Counted from the first letter of the stretch, positions 55,869 to 64,000 are shown. The stretch: DNA of 64,000 bases from Roseivivax marinus (GCF_900109705.1 NZ_FOAI01000004.1:1-64000), one strand, 5' to 3'. Notes: generated by a model from the sequence alone, not told the origin. Numbers and translations are program-made.

Positions 55869-56675
55869 TCAGCCGTTGCAGCCCTTGATGTCCACTGCCT
55901 GTCCGTTCGCCATGACCGTGATCCGGACGCCAGAGCGGTCGAGTGCGAAGGCCCTGCCGTCCACGTGCACGAGGCGGGTCTCGGTGACCAGGCGGTCGCC
56001 AGAGCGGCGGGTCTCGGGCTCCGACACCCAGACCGCCGGGTTCGCGGTCTCGATCATCGTTTCCTCGTCGGCGCCCAGCCGCGGCATCGCGATCTCGGCG
56101 GTCAGCGCCAGCCCGTCGTCTTCCGGTGCCACGGTGCAGCGCACCGACGACACGCCGGCCTCGGCCGCGGTGAAGGGACGGGTGGCAAGCGCGGCTGCGA
56201 TCACCGGGTCCGGTGTCGTCGTGGTGGCGTCGAGCGTGCCGGACACCTTCAGTGTCGCCGGCAGGCAGACGTCGTGGCAGACGCCGATCTCGACCTCACC
56301 GTCGAGCCGCGCATCACCACCATCGGTCGCCACCGTCAGCGGCAGCACAACGCGGTCCGAGTAGCCGATCGAGCGCATTCCCGATTGCCGGAAGACGTGG
56401 GGCACCGGCCAGGTCACGTTTACGCCGCGCAGTCCGCTCGATCCTGACCAGTCGAACAGCGGGGGAATCCCGGCGTCGCCCGGAGCCCGCCAGTAGGTTT
56501 TCCACCCCGGTGCGAGCCGCAGCTCCAGCGCGGCGACGTGGGTGCCGTCGGCGGTGCGCCAGCCCGGACGCAGGGTGCCCGATACGACATCGGAGGGCAC
56601 CTCCGCCGCGACAATGGCGGGCGCGGCGACGAGGGCGAGAGCTGCGAGAAGTCGATGCATCATGGCACGACTCAT
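55869..56675 (-). CDS. Exported DsbD N-terminal-domain-like protein
   Basis: 268 residues with a signal peptide (MMHRLLAALALVAAPAIVAA). The mature protein resembles the immunoglobulin-like DsbD-alpha domain: AALELRLAPGWKTYWRAPGD near residue 45, GIPPLFDWSGSSG, and the redox pair in GVCHDVCLPA, which in DsbD-alpha receives electrons from the membrane domain. No membrane domain or thioredoxin domain is present in this gene. It may take part in periplasmic disulfide reduction, for example copper or cytochrome maturation. Of three close starts I choose the first ATG; signs are weak. Confidence 0.82.
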   Translation of the reverse strand: MSRAMMHRLLAALALVAAPAIVAAEVPSDVVSGTLRPGWRTADGTHVAALELRLAPGWKTYWRAPGDAGIPPLFDWSGSSGLRGVNVTWPVPHVFRQSGMRSIGYSDRVVLPLTVATDGGDARLDGEVEIGVCHDVCLPATLKVSGTLDATTTTPDPVIAAALATRPFTAAEAGVSSVRCTVAPEDDGLALTAEIAMPRLGADEETMIETANPAVWVSEPETRRSGDRLVTETRLVHVDGRAFALDRSGVRITVMANGQAVDIKGCNG

Positions 56676-57021
56676 CGCGCGGGTTCCGTGAAATGAAAAG
56701 TCACGTTGCAGGGAAGTCGGCGTCGGCGCGGCCGTCTGCGTCGAAGCCGCAATGCAGGGCCCACGTGCCGTGCCTGCCAAGTGAAGGGCAGAAGGCGAAG
56801 CGTCCCGCGGCCCGCCCGGCTCAGCGGGTCCGCTGCACGCCCGTTCCGTGGCCAGGCGGGCGACCCGACGTCTTGCCGGACATTGCCGTGGCAAGCGGGC
56901 CGCCGTAGCGCTCACGCAAGACCGCCGTCCGCCCGGTGCCGTTCGGACAACCCGGCCCGCCCTTGCACGCTTCCCGGCAAGCGGCCATGTTCACGGGGAC
57001 CGCACCGGAAAGCCGCACCAT
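56676..57021. other. Divergent gene-free region upstream of the YqgE/AlgH gene
   Basis: About 346 bases between divergent genes. No gene and no clear promoter motif can be supported; composition is ordinary. Confidence 0.5.
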
Positions 57022-57597
57022 ATGAATACAGCCGTGCCGTCCACGGATCTTGCCGGGAAACTCCTCATCGCCATGCCGAGCATGGGCGACCAGCGCTTCG
57101 CAAACAGCGTCGTGTTCGTGTGCGCCCATTCCGACGAAGGCGCGATGGGCCTGATCATCAACAAGGCCACGCCCGAGATCGACCTCGGAATGCTGCTCGA
57201 GCAGTTGTCGATCGACACCGACGAGCCGGTCGAGGGCGAGCCGGTGCATTTCGGCGGCCCGGTGGAGACCGGCCGCGGCTTCGTGCTTCACTCGCCGGAC
57301 TACACCTCGGTCGTGACCACGCTGGAGGTCACCGATGCGTTCCACATGACCGCGACGCTCGACATCCTCGAGGAAATCGGCCGCGGCACCGGCCCGGCCG
57401 ACCGCATCATGTGCCTGGGCTACGCCGGTTGGGGGCCGGGCCAGCTCGAAGCCGAGTTCGCGGAGAACGGCTGGCTGGTCTGCGAGGCCACGCGCGACCT
57501 GGTTTTCTCGACACCCGACGACGAGAAGTGGGGCGCTGCGCTTGCGACCCTCGGCGTCAACGCCGTGTCGCTGTCCTCGGAGGGCGGCCGCGCCTGA
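57022..57597 (+). CDS. YqgE/AlgH family protein
   Basis: 191 residues. Family landmarks are [20 protein letters not shown] and [20 protein letters not shown] at the N-terminus, [20 protein letters not shown], and the C-terminal [20 protein letters not shown]. The fold is a soluble alpha/beta protein. AlgH was named from alginate regulation in Pseudomonas, but its biochemical role is unknown. A ribosome site GGAAAG lies about 10 bases upstream. It converges on the VOC gene. Confidence 0.93.
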   Translation: MNTAVPSTDLAGKLLIAMPSMGDQRFANSVVFVCAHSDEGAMGLIINKATPEIDLGMLLEQLSIDTDEPVEGEPVHFGGPVETGRGFVLHSPDYTSVVTTLEVTDAFHMTATLDILEEIGRGTGPADRIMCLGYAGWGPGQLEAEFAENGWLVCEATRDLVFSTPDDEKWGAALATLGVNAVSLSSEGGRA

Positions 57598-57598
57598 G

Positions 57599-57627
57599 GG
57601 CGCCGACCCGGCGCCGCCGCGCTTTTT
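57599..57627 (+). terminator. Possible terminator after the YqgE/AlgH gene
   Basis: The arms GGCGCCG/CGGCGCC with an ACC loop are followed after seven bases by GCTTTTT. The T-run is slightly far from the stem, so confidence is moderate. Confidence 0.5.
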
Positions 57628-57688
57628 CTCGTTGCCGTGCTTGGCGGAGGCAACCGCCTGCGCGGCCCTTCCGTGCAGACACGAGACC

Positions 57689-58279
57689 TCACCCCTTCCG
57701 GTAGGGATCCTTCGGCGCCCGGTCGTCGGAGAGCGTCGACTGCCGCCGCTCCACCAGCCGCTCGATGGCGTCGGCAAGATGCACCTCGGCGATGTGGTGG
57801 TCGCCGGCTTCCACGCGGATGCGGTGCGCCTCGATCATCACGTCGGCATGGCTCGCCCCCATCGGCGGCTCGAACTTGTAGGTCGCGAGCTCGATCAGCA
57901 GGCCGAGCGGGTCCTTGAAGTAGATCGAATCCATGAAGCCCCGGTCCTTGGGTCCGGAATGGCCGATCCCCCGGGCCTCGAGCCGCTCGGTCACCTGCAG
58001 CCACGTGGCGCGGCTGACGTTGAAGGCGAGGTGATGCACGCAGCCCGGATCGGTGGGCGTGCGGGAGTGCATCGGCTTGCGGCTCTCGTTGGTGAAGATC
58101 GTGATCAGCCGCCCGTCGCCGGGGTCGAAGTAAAGGTGGCCCTCGTCGGGATCGTCGAGATTGGGCTGGTCGAACACGAAGGGCATGCCGAGGACGCCCT
58201 CCCAGAAGTCGATCGAGGTCTGCCGGTCGGCGCCGGTCAGGGTGATGTGGTGCACGCCCTGCACCTGCAATTTCCGCAT
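57689..58279 (-). CDS. VOC family (glyoxalase/bleomycin resistance/dioxygenase superfamily) protein
   Basis: 196 residues from ATG with AGGAGA eight bases upstream. Two beta-alpha-beta-beta-beta units are visible: LQVQGVHHITLTGADRQTSI then DFWEGVLGMPFVF, and CVHHLAFNVSRATWLQVTER with DSIYFKDPLGLLIELATYKF. Metal candidates are His11 in HHITL, His in HHLAF, and Glu in LIELA, the usual VOC triad. These suggest a dioxygenase or glyoxalase-like metalloenzyme. The C-terminal 55 residues (SHADVMIEAHRIRVEAGDHH) are an extra charged helical tail. The substrate is unknown. Confidence 0.88.
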   Translation of the reverse strand: MRKLQVQGVHHITLTGADRQTSIDFWEGVLGMPFVFDQPNLDDPDEGHLYFDPGDGRLITIFTNESRKPMHSRTPTDPGCVHHLAFNVSRATWLQVTERLEARGIGHSGPKDRGFMDSIYFKDPLGLLIELATYKFEPPMGASHADVMIEAHRIRVEAGDHHIAEVHLADAIERLVERRQSTLSDDRAPKDPYRKG

Positions 58280-58568
58280 GATCGATCTTCTCCTGTGTCG
58301 ATGTCTGGCCACGTCGCGATGATGCCCTTTTAGATAGCGGCAGGCGCGTGGCTTGCGAGGCCGCACGCGCGCGGAGACGTGGTGCATGAATGCACGGTAA
58401 TGAGGATAGTGCGTATTGGTGTGCACAATCGCGATCCGCGTGTAGACGGCGACGCAGGCCCCGGCAAGTCAGGAACACCCGACGCGTGCAACGCTTCCGG
58501 GGGCATGCACTCCATGGTATAGTTCGATGCATTGTATTGAACTCGATAGCCACGCAAGGAATTCAGCC
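58280..58568. other. Divergent promoter region of the VOC and membrane-protein genes
   Basis: About 290 bases; the part near 58515-58550 is AT-richer (TGGTATAGTTCGATGCATTG) and contains GTTCGATGCATTGTATTGAAC, an imperfect inverted repeat that may be a regulatory site. No gene is supported. Confidence 0.5.
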
Positions 58569-59552
58569 ATGCCCGACGGCGACGTCGTTCCCGCGTCCGC
58601 GGCTTCCGCACCGGCGACCACGAAAGGCGCCGCCCGCTCCGAGCGCGGCACCTTCCGGCTGGCCGACCTTCATGCAGGCGGGCTCGATCCGCGGGGGCGG
58701 GAGGTGCAGGACATTCTCTGGGCCGTTGACGAGTTCAAGATCTACCGCACGGAGGCGGGGATCTCGCCATTCTTCTCCGACGACGACAAGACCGCCGCGC
58801 AGCAGAAACACATCTACCTTGGCCTCGGCGCCGACATCGCCGAGTTCAACCACCTCATCCACATCCTGAGGCCGCGCCTGAGCCTGCCCGGCCGGACCAA
58901 GCGCTGCGCGAACATCATCCATTACGAGCGAGAACTGGCGCGGTGCATCGCGCAGGCGCTGCTTGGCCAGCCGGAGCAGGCGCGCGCCTCGCTCGCCAAT
59001 CTCAGCAACCGGCTGAGCGCGCGGATCCGCAACCATGCCCGGGTGGTCCACCTGCTCATCAACGTGATCCTCGTGGCCATTGCCATCGCGGGCGCGCTGA
59101 TCTTCGCGCGCTCGGGCTACACGTCGGCGTTCGCCTTCGACGTCAAGGAGTTCTCGCTCGCGGTGATGATGGGCGCGGTCGGTGCGCTGTTCTCGACCAC
59201 GGTCAGCCTGCAGAGCATGGAGGTCGATCCGACGGTCACCCAGACCATGCACTGGATCTACGGCGCGCAGCGCGTGCTGGTGGGGGCGATGGGGGCGCTC
59301 ATCATCTATTTCGGGTTCCGGTCCGGCGTTCTGACCGGGCTGTTCCAGCCGCCGGGCGACGGACTCACGGTCGGACCGGGCCGCTTCGATCCCTACTGGC
59401 TGAGCTTCGTGTGCGTGCTGGCGGGTTTCTCCGAGCGGCTGGTGCCGAACCTTCTGAACGGTCACGCCGAGGCGATGACCGCCCGGAGCCGTGCCCGGGC
59501 CGATGCGCCGGCGCGCGGTGCCGGCGAAACCGACCGCGCGGCGGAGTCCTGA
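58569..59552 (+). CDS. Unrecognised four-span membrane protein
   Basis: 327 residues from ATG 58569 with AAGGAA eight bases upstream. The first 155 residues are cytoplasmic and helical (RTFRLADLH-like start, then REVQDILWAVDEFKIYRTEA and HYERELARCIAQALLGQPEQ). Four predicted spans lie at about 159-180, 195-214, 236-257 and 277-293. The last span contains AGFSERLVPNLLN, a motif I have seen in unrelated bacterial membrane proteins but cannot name. It lacks neighbours on its strand and looks accessory. No enzyme motif or signal peptide is present. Confidence 0.75.
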   Translation: MPDGDVVPASAASAPATTKGAARSERGTFRLADLHAGGLDPRGREVQDILWAVDEFKIYRTEAGISPFFSDDDKTAAQQKHIYLGLGADIAEFNHLIHILRPRLSLPGRTKRCANIIHYERELARCIAQALLGQPEQARASLANLSNRLSARIRNHARVVHLLINVILVAIAIAGALIFARSGYTSAFAFDVKEFSLAVMMGAVGALFSTTVSLQSMEVDPTVTQTMHWIYGAQRVLVGAMGALIIYFGFRSGVLTGLFQPPGDGLTVGPGRFDPYWLSFVCVLAGFSERLVPNLLNGHAEAMTARSRARADAPARGAGETDRAAES

Positions 59553-59936
59553 CCCGCCCGGTGGGATGAAGTTTCGGGCAAGCCCACGCGCCGCGAAAGG
59601 GAGCGGATCACGTGGTGTTCCCGATATCGCGGCAACGCACGTAGATTCTGGTTCTATCGGGGGCGGTGATGCACGGTTCCGGCGGGCCGATCTTGCTTGG
59701 CTGTGAGACTACGGCAAGGGAGATCGGGACGCGCCAAACGTCACCAGTGAGATTGCGCGTGCCCAAAGCGTCAAGCCTCCCCACGGGCTCCCGTCCTAAT
59801 GTACTTACGCGAAACGGGCGGCACCGGCCAAGCGGCACCGCCCGCTCCCCGGCGGCCCGTGGGGGACCGCCGGGCCTGCGCCGCTCCGATTGGGGTGCGG
59901 GCGACGCAAACCTCGCGATGAAAGGATCTGCAGGGG
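59553..59936. other. Gene-free region after the four-span membrane protein gene
   Basis: About 380 bases with a locally lower G+C stretch around 59640-59720. No supported gene or repeat is seen, and short open frames lack ribosome sites. Confidence 0.5.
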
Positions 59937-60107
59937 TCAGGTCGGTCCGGTCGTCGTGCCGTCCCGCGTCTGGTCAGCGTCCGGCTCGGCTGCGTCGCGA
60001 CCGAGGGCAGGCTCCGCGCGCATCGGCGCCGGACCGGGGCCGGCGACGAATGCTCCGGCCATCGCGAAGCGGCCGGCGCGCAGACGTGTTTTCGGATCGG
60101 GCATCAT
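59937..60107 (-). CDS. Possible small ORF (56 aa)
   Basis: It begins MMPDPKTRLRAGRFAMAGAF, preceded by AAGGAGTGA immediately upstream, one of the best ribosome sites in this part of the window. A TATGAT box lies about 20-30 bases before the start codon. The peptide is proline- and arginine-rich at first (VAGPGPAPMRAEPAL) and acidic after (RDAAEPDADQTRDGT), and it ends in TGA. There is no homology I recognise and no signal peptide, and the C-terminal part looks disordered. It may be a real small protein or a leader. Treat it as tentative. Confidence 0.4.
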   Translation of the reverse strand: MMPDPKTRLRAGRFAMAGAFVAGPGPAPMRAEPALGRDAAEPDADQTRDGTTTGPT

Positions 60108-60210
60108 TCACTCCTTGGACGCGTGTTATCATATCGCGCGCGACACAAAAGAGTTCCGGCACCGACCTGACAGGTTCGTGAGCGTTCAAGCAATGCGCTG
60201 CATTCGAACG

Positions 60211-60245
60211 AAAAAAGGCCCGGGCCTCCTTCGAGGTCCGGGCCT
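60211..60245 (-). terminator. Terminator of the BMP-family binding protein gene
   Basis: On the minus strand AGGCCCGGACCTC/GAGGCCCGGGCCT forms a long stem followed by TTTTTTCGTTCG, 27 bases after the binding-protein stop. Confidence 0.88.
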
Positions 60246-60271
60246 GCGCCGTCATGTCCTTGGAAAGCGGA

Positions 60272-61351
60272 TCAGTTGGGGATCTCGCCCGTCAGACCCT
60301 CGACGTAGAAATCCATACCGAGGAGGGTCTCGTCGGTCGCGGTCTCGCCCTCGGCGAGCCACTCGGAGCCGTCCTGGCGATTGATGGGGCCGGTGAAGGG
60401 GTGGTACTCGCCCGACGCGATGCGCTCTTTGAGGTCGAGCGCCTCGGCCTTCAGTTCTTCCGGCACGGCGCTGGAAATCTCGCCGATCTCGACCATGCCC
60501 TCGTCGATGCCGTGCCAGACTTGCTGGCTTTCCCAGGTGCCATCGATCACCGCGCCGACGCGGTCGATGTAGTAGGGCGCCCAGTTGTCGATGATCGACG
60601 ACACGCGCGGTTCGGGACCGTATTCCGACATGTCCGAGGCCTGGCCGAAGGTGATCACGTCGCCGGCCTCCTGTGCGGCGGCCTGGGGCGCGGTGGAGTC
60701 GGTGTGCTGAAGGATCACGTCGTTGCCGTTCTCGATCAGGGCACGCGCGGCATCGGCTTCCTTGGCGGGGTCGAACCAGGTGTAGGCCCAGACGACGTTG
60801 AACTCGACGTCCGGGTTCACCTTCTTGGCGTGGATGTAGGCCGCGTTGATGCCGCGGATGACCTCGGGGATCGGGAACGACGCGATGTAGCCGACCTTGT
60901 TGGTCTCGGTCATCGAGCCCGCGATATGGCCCTGGATCGCGCGGCCCTCGTAGAAGCGCGCCGAATAGGTCGAGACGTTGTCGGCGGTCTTGTAGCCGGT
61001 GGCGTGCTCGAACTTCACGTCCGGAAACTGCGCGGCGACCTCGACCGTGGGGTCCATGAAGCCGAACGAGGTGGTGAAGATGATGTCCGCGCCCGAAAGC
61101 GCCATCTGGGTGATTGCGCGGGTGGCGTCGGCGCCCTCGGGCACGCTCTCCTGGTAGACGGTCTCGACCTGATCGCCGTATTCCTCTTCGACGGCGAGGC
61201 GGGCCTGGTCGTGCTCGTAGGTCCAGCCGCCGTCGCCGATCGGGCCGACGTAGATGAAGCCGGCCTTGACGGGGTCGTCCTGGGCGAAGGCGGGGGCTGC
61301 GGCGGTCGCGGCGAGGATCGCGGCGCTGGCCAGAAGGGTTCTGCGGTTCAT
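60272..61351 (-). CDS. BMP family ABC transporter substrate-binding protein
   Basis: 359 residues with a Sec signal (MNRRTLLASAAILAATAAAP, then AFA-QDD) and no lipobox. The Bmp/Med fold shows KAGFIYVGPIGDGGWTYEHD at the start of the mature protein, then DIIFTTSFGFMDPTVEVAAQ, GYIASFPIPEVIRGINA and QHTDSTAPQAAAQEAGDVI. Binding proteins of this group carry purine nucleosides in known cases. The gene heads the transporter operon: two permeases and an ATPase follow on the same strand after a 150-base gap. The strong terminator lies at its own end, so transcription order is ATPase to binding protein on the minus strand. Confidence 0.93.
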   Translation of the reverse strand: MNRRTLLASAAILAATAAAPAFAQDDPVKAGFIYVGPIGDGGWTYEHDQARLAVEEEYGDQVETVYQESVPEGADATRAITQMALSGADIIFTTSFGFMDPTVEVAAQFPDVKFEHATGYKTADNVSTYSARFYEGRAIQGHIAGSMTETNKVGYIASFPIPEVIRGINAAYIHAKKVNPDVEFNVVWAYTWFDPAKEADAARALIENGNDVILQHTDSTAPQAAAQEAGDVITFGQASDMSEYGPEPRVSSIIDNWAPYYIDRVGAVIDGTWESQQVWHGIDEGMVEIGEISSAVPEELKAEALDLKERIASGEYHPFTGPINRQDGSEWLAEGETATDETLLGMDFYVEGLTGEIPN

Positions 61352-61504
61352 GGAAAGTCTCCCCTGGTGGTCTGCTTGGTTATCGGTGTCGGCTTTGCGT
61401 CGGCCCGGATCATCGACATGGAACCGGGCCGAGGGCAAGCTCTGCGCGACGTCACACTGCCGTTTGCGTAGGCATGTGCGCGCGGATTGGGCAGGCGTCG
61501 CGGG

Positions 61505-62428
61505 TCACTGGCTGGCGTGGAACGGCCGGCCGAGCGAGCCGGGCGCGCCGTGGTGGCCGCGGGCCGAGATCACGACCAGCACGAGGATCGTCACCAGGTA
61601 GGGCGAGGCCGACAGCAGCGCGACGGGCACCTGCGCCCCCGCGGCCTGAAGGTTCAGCTGCAGCACCGTGACGCCGCCGAAGAGGTAGGCGCCGACCAGC
61701 ACCCACCACGGCCGCCACGAGGCGAAGACGACGATGGCCAGCGCGATCCAGCCCGCGCCGGCGGTCATGCCCTCGGTCCATTGCGGCACCCGGACGAGGC
61801 TGAGATACGCCCCGCCGAGACCCGCGCAGGCGCCGCCGAAGAAGATCGCCGCCAGCCGGATGCGGATCACCTTGTAGCCGAGGGCGTGGGCCGCGTCGTG
61901 GTTTTCGCCCGCCGCGCGCAGGATCAGGCCAGCGCGGGTGTAACGCAGGAAGGCCCAGACGCCCGCCACCAGCGCCAGCGCGACGTAGACCATAATGTCG
62001 TGGCCGAAGACCAGCCGGCCGACCACCGGCAGGTCCGTCAGCGGTCCGAGGTCGATGCGCGGCAGGGTGGGGGACTTCATGCCCTCGTAGGGTTTGCCGA
62101 TCAGCGCCGAGAGGCCGAGCCCCACCAGCGTCAGGCCAAGCCCGGTGGCCACCTGGTTCGACAGGAAGACCTGCGTGAGCACGCCGAAGGTCAGCGACAG
62201 CACCGCCGAGGCGAGCGCCGCCGCGGCGAAGCCCGGCAGCGGCGCGCCGGTGTTCACCGCAACGGCAAAGCCCACCACGGCGCCCGTGACCATCATCCCC
62301 TCGACCCCGAGGTTCAGCACGCCCGAGCGTTCCACCACCAGCTCGCCGATGGCGGCGAACAGGATCGGTGTCGCCGAGACCATGACCGACGCCAGAAGCA
62401 GGACCGGGTTGATCGAGCCGAAATCCAT
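61505..62428 (-). CDS. ABC transporter permease (BMP/nucleoside type), subunit 2
   Basis: 307 residues, multi-span. Begins MDFGSINPVLLLASVMVSAT. BPD_transp_2 features are ERSGVLNLGVEGMMVTGAVV near residue 33 and the cytoplasmic coupling loop GENHDAAHALGYKVIRIRLA. The rest is hydrophobic helices forming half of the channel. It overlaps the upstream permease by one base (TGATG), a tight coupling. It works with the other permease, the ATPase and the binding protein as an importer, probably of nucleosides. Confidence 0.93.
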   Translation of the reverse strand: MDFGSINPVLLLASVMVSATPILFAAIGELVVERSGVLNLGVEGMMVTGAVVGFAVAVNTGAPLPGFAAAALASAVLSLTFGVLTQVFLSNQVATGLGLTLVGLGLSALIGKPYEGMKSPTLPRIDLGPLTDLPVVGRLVFGHDIMVYVALALVAGVWAFLRYTRAGLILRAAGENHDAAHALGYKVIRIRLAAIFFGGACAGLGGAYLSLVRVPQWTEGMTAGAGWIALAIVVFASWRPWWVLVGAYLFGGVTVLQLNLQAAGAQVPVALLSASPYLVTILVLVVISARGHHGAPGSLGRPFHASQ

Positions 62429-63513
62429 CACGCCGCCTCCCGCGCAGTCGGCCTCAGCCGGTAATGAGTGAACACGTCGACGCCCAGCAGAAAGAACAGC
62501 AGCATCCCCTGGAACAGCTGGATCGACGCGCCGGGCACGCCCAGCATGAGCTGTGCGAGCTCGCCGCCGATATAGGTAAGCGCCATCAGCAGGCCCGCGA
62601 ACAGGATGCCCACTGGGTGCAGCCGCCCGAGGAACGCCACGATGATCGCCGTGAACCCGTAGCCCGAGTTGAAGTCGATCGAGATCTGGCCCGCCGGGCC
62701 CGCGACCTCGAAGAGCCCCGCCGCGCCCGCGAGCGCCCCGGCGGTGCCGAGGCAGAAGATCACGATGCGCGCGGGGCTGACGCCTGCGAGTCGGGCCGCC
62801 TTCGGTGCCGCGCCCGACAGCCGGACCTGGAAGCCGAGGATGTGACGCGACAGCAGAACGTAAGCCAGGATCACCGCTATGAAGGCCGCGACCACGCCCC
62901 AGTGCATCCCCGTGCCCGAAATCAGCTCGCGGTTCGCGGATGCGTCCCACTGCGCGAGGTTGCGCGAGCCGGGAAAGCCCATGCCCTCGGGGTTCCGCAA
63001 CAGACCCGACGAGACCGAAGCGAGGATCGACTCGGCCACGTAGACCAGCATCAGCGACACGAGGATCTCGTTCGTGCCGAAGCGCGTCTTGAAGAGTGCG
63101 GGGATCATCGCCCAGACCCAGCCGCCAAGTCCGCCTGCGATCACCATCAGCGGAAAGATCAGGACCGACTCGGAGGGGTAGAAGATCAGACCGGCGCCCG
63201 CGCCGCAGATCGCGCCCATGATGTACTGGCCCTCGGCGCCGATGTTCCACACGCCGGCACGGAAGCCCAGCGACAGGCCGATGGCGATCAGGATAAGCGG
63301 CCCGGCCTTCACCAGCAGCTGCGGCCGCGAATAGGACGCGAACTGCGGATTGAAGAGCGGGTCCCAGAAGATCGTGCGGATCGCGGCCACCGGGTCGACA
63401 CCGAGCGCGGCGAACATCGCACCACCCACGATCATGGTCAGCAGCACCGCCATCAGCGGAGCCATCGCGGACCAGAAGGTGGAGGGCTGGCGGCGTTTCT
63501 CGAGCCGGATCAT
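62428..63513 (-). CDS. ABC transporter permease (BMP/nucleoside type), subunit 1
   Basis: 361 residues, multi-span. The cytoplasmic N-terminus (MIRLEKRRQPSTFWSAMAPL) leads into hydrophobic helices. The coupling sequence RAGVWNIGAEGQYIMGAICG near residue 86 and the loop FQVRLSGAAPKAARLAGVSP are family-typical of the second permease of BMP-type systems. It forms the channel with the downstream permease. The ATPase stop lies about 30 bases upstream of its start on the same strand. Confidence 0.93.
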   Translation of the reverse strand: MIRLEKRRQPSTFWSAMAPLMAVLLTMIVGGAMFAALGVDPVAAIRTIFWDPLFNPQFASYSRPQLLVKAGPLILIAIGLSLGFRAGVWNIGAEGQYIMGAICGAGAGLIFYPSESVLIFPLMVIAGGLGGWVWAMIPALFKTRFGTNEILVSLMLVYVAESILASVSSGLLRNPEGMGFPGSRNLAQWDASANRELISGTGMHWGVVAAFIAVILAYVLLSRHILGFQVRLSGAAPKAARLAGVSPARIVIFCLGTAGALAGAAGLFEVAGPAGQISIDFNSGYGFTAIIVAFLGRLHPVGILFAGLLMALTYIGGELAQLMLGVPGASIQLFQGMLLFFLLGVDVFTHYRLRPTAREAA

Positions 63514-63546
63514 GGGCGGGCTCTCCGGATGGCGGGGGGCGTCGGA

Positions 63547-64000
63547 TCAGGCATGGTGGGCCGCCTCCATGTCGTGGGCGCCGCCCATCATCAGGCCGAT
63601 CTTCTCGAGGCTCAGCTCGGAGACCGGGCGGGCAGGCGACAGCCGCCCCTCGTTCAGCGCGGCGAAGCGGTCCGCGACCTGCATCAGCTCGTCGAGATCC
63701 TGGCTGATGACGAGGATCGCGGCGCCCTCCGCGGCCAGGTCCAGAAGCGCCTGCCGGATCGCGGCGGCGGCTGCAGCGTCGACGCCCCAGGTCGGCTGGT
63801 TCACCACCAGAAGGTCAGGCCGCTGGAGGATCTCGCGCCCGATGACGAATTTCTGCAGGTTGCCGCCCGACAGCGCCCGCGCGGCGGTGCCGGTGCCCGG
63901 CGTGCGGACGTCGAAGGCGTCGATGACCTTTTGTGCAAAGCCCCGCGCGGCGGACCAGTCGATCAGCCCGCGCGACACCAGCCCCTCGCGCCGCGCGCCG
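63547..64000 (-). CDS. ABC transporter ATP-binding protein, C-terminal part (cut by window edge)
   Basis: The frame is open to the window's right edge, so only about 150 C-terminal residues are seen. They come from the second nucleotide-binding domain: the signature LSGGNLQKFVIGREIL, then LLVVNQPTWGVDAAAAAAIR and the switch region ILVISQDLDELMQVADRFAA. The residue after the Walker B aspartate position is Gln-Pro rather than Glu-Pro (NQPTWGVD), so this site lacks the catalytic glutamate; that is common in the second domain of sugar and nucleoside ABC ATPases. It powers the importer with the two downstream permeases. Confidence 0.93.
   Translation of the reverse strand, partial: GARREGLVSRGLIDWSAARGFAQKVIDAFDVRTPGTGTAARALSGGNLQKFVIGREILQRPDLLVVNQPTWGVDAAAAAAIRQALLDLAAEGAAILVISQDLDELMQVADRFAALNEGRLSPARPVSELSLEKIGLMMGGAHDMEAAHHA

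Noticed and set aside
59666-60181. A 171-codon plus-strand open frame after the membrane protein gene
   Set aside because: Arg/Ser/Pro-rich translation typical of random GC-rich DNA, no ribosome site, and it overlaps a better-supported small ORF on the other strand.

Overview
The window reads as a stretch of core chromosome from an alphaproteobacterium of the Rhodobacteraceae (Roseobacter group). Evidence is the very high G+C third-codon positions, the order tuf / tRNA-Trp / secE / nusG / rplKA / rplJL / rpoBC, an F1-only atpHAGDC operon with the F0 genes elsewhere, and the family-typical pairs XRE regulator-sdhE, pyrB-pyrC-like-plsY and panB-panC. I see no insertion sequence, prophage, CRISPR array or resistance island. 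Family names come from reading protein motifs, not from database searches.

Layout. 1-2.9 kb: the end of tuf, a cupin gene, three genes for small exported proteins that share one repeated module, and tRNA-Trp(CCA). 3.2-17.4 kb: secE, nusG, rplK, rplA, then (after a GST / DUF1428 / MarR interruption) rplJ, rplL, rpoB and rpoC, with strong terminators after rplA and rpoC. 17.7-26.8 kb: housekeeping singles and pairs (aminotransferase, XRE regulator with sdhE, a winged-helix regulator, P1 peptidase, panBC, M20 deacylase, DUF2125 protein, ChaC-type cyclotransferase). 26.8-33.5 kb: a MotA/ExbB-like and MotB/OmpA-like pair with a very long acidic coiled coil, converging on an M23 peptidase gene that overlaps clpA. 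33.7-42.8 kb: gloB, a methyltransferase-like gene, atpHAGDC, an H-type lectin gene, prs, and a DsbA-fold isomerase with an alpha/beta hydrolase. 43.8-47.3 kb: a minus-strand operon pyrB - tail-anchored protein - PyrC-like protein - plsY. 47.9-54.7 kb: uracil-DNA glycosylase, a small membrane protein, moaB, and an RND efflux adaptor/permease pair. 54.8-59.6 kb: YcbK-like Tat lipoprotein, DsbD-N-like protein, YqgE/AlgH, VOC protein, and an unrecognised four-helix membrane protein. 59.9-64 kb: a possible small ORF and a BMP-type nucleoside ABC importer (binding protein, two permeases, truncated ATPase).

How the parts work together. The first third is transcription and translation machinery with its usual leader and intercistronic RNA structures. 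The centre is ATP synthesis plus nucleotide metabolism (prs, pyrB). Several genes serve the cell envelope: the coiled-coil motor-like pair, M23 and YcbK-like enzymes, plsY and the RND pump.

The most interesting items are: (1) the shared-module exported proteins at 0.8-2.9 kb, with a duplicated 16-bp operator-like palindrome upstream of one of them; (2) the coiled-coil proton-channel-like pair at 26.8-30.2 kb; (3) two stem-loops with the same tetraloop between pyrB and a PyrC-like protein that has lost its metal-binding motif; (4) a family 4-like uracil-DNA glycosylase with only one cysteine; and (5) an unrecognised membrane protein at 58.6 kb. None is a proven new system.
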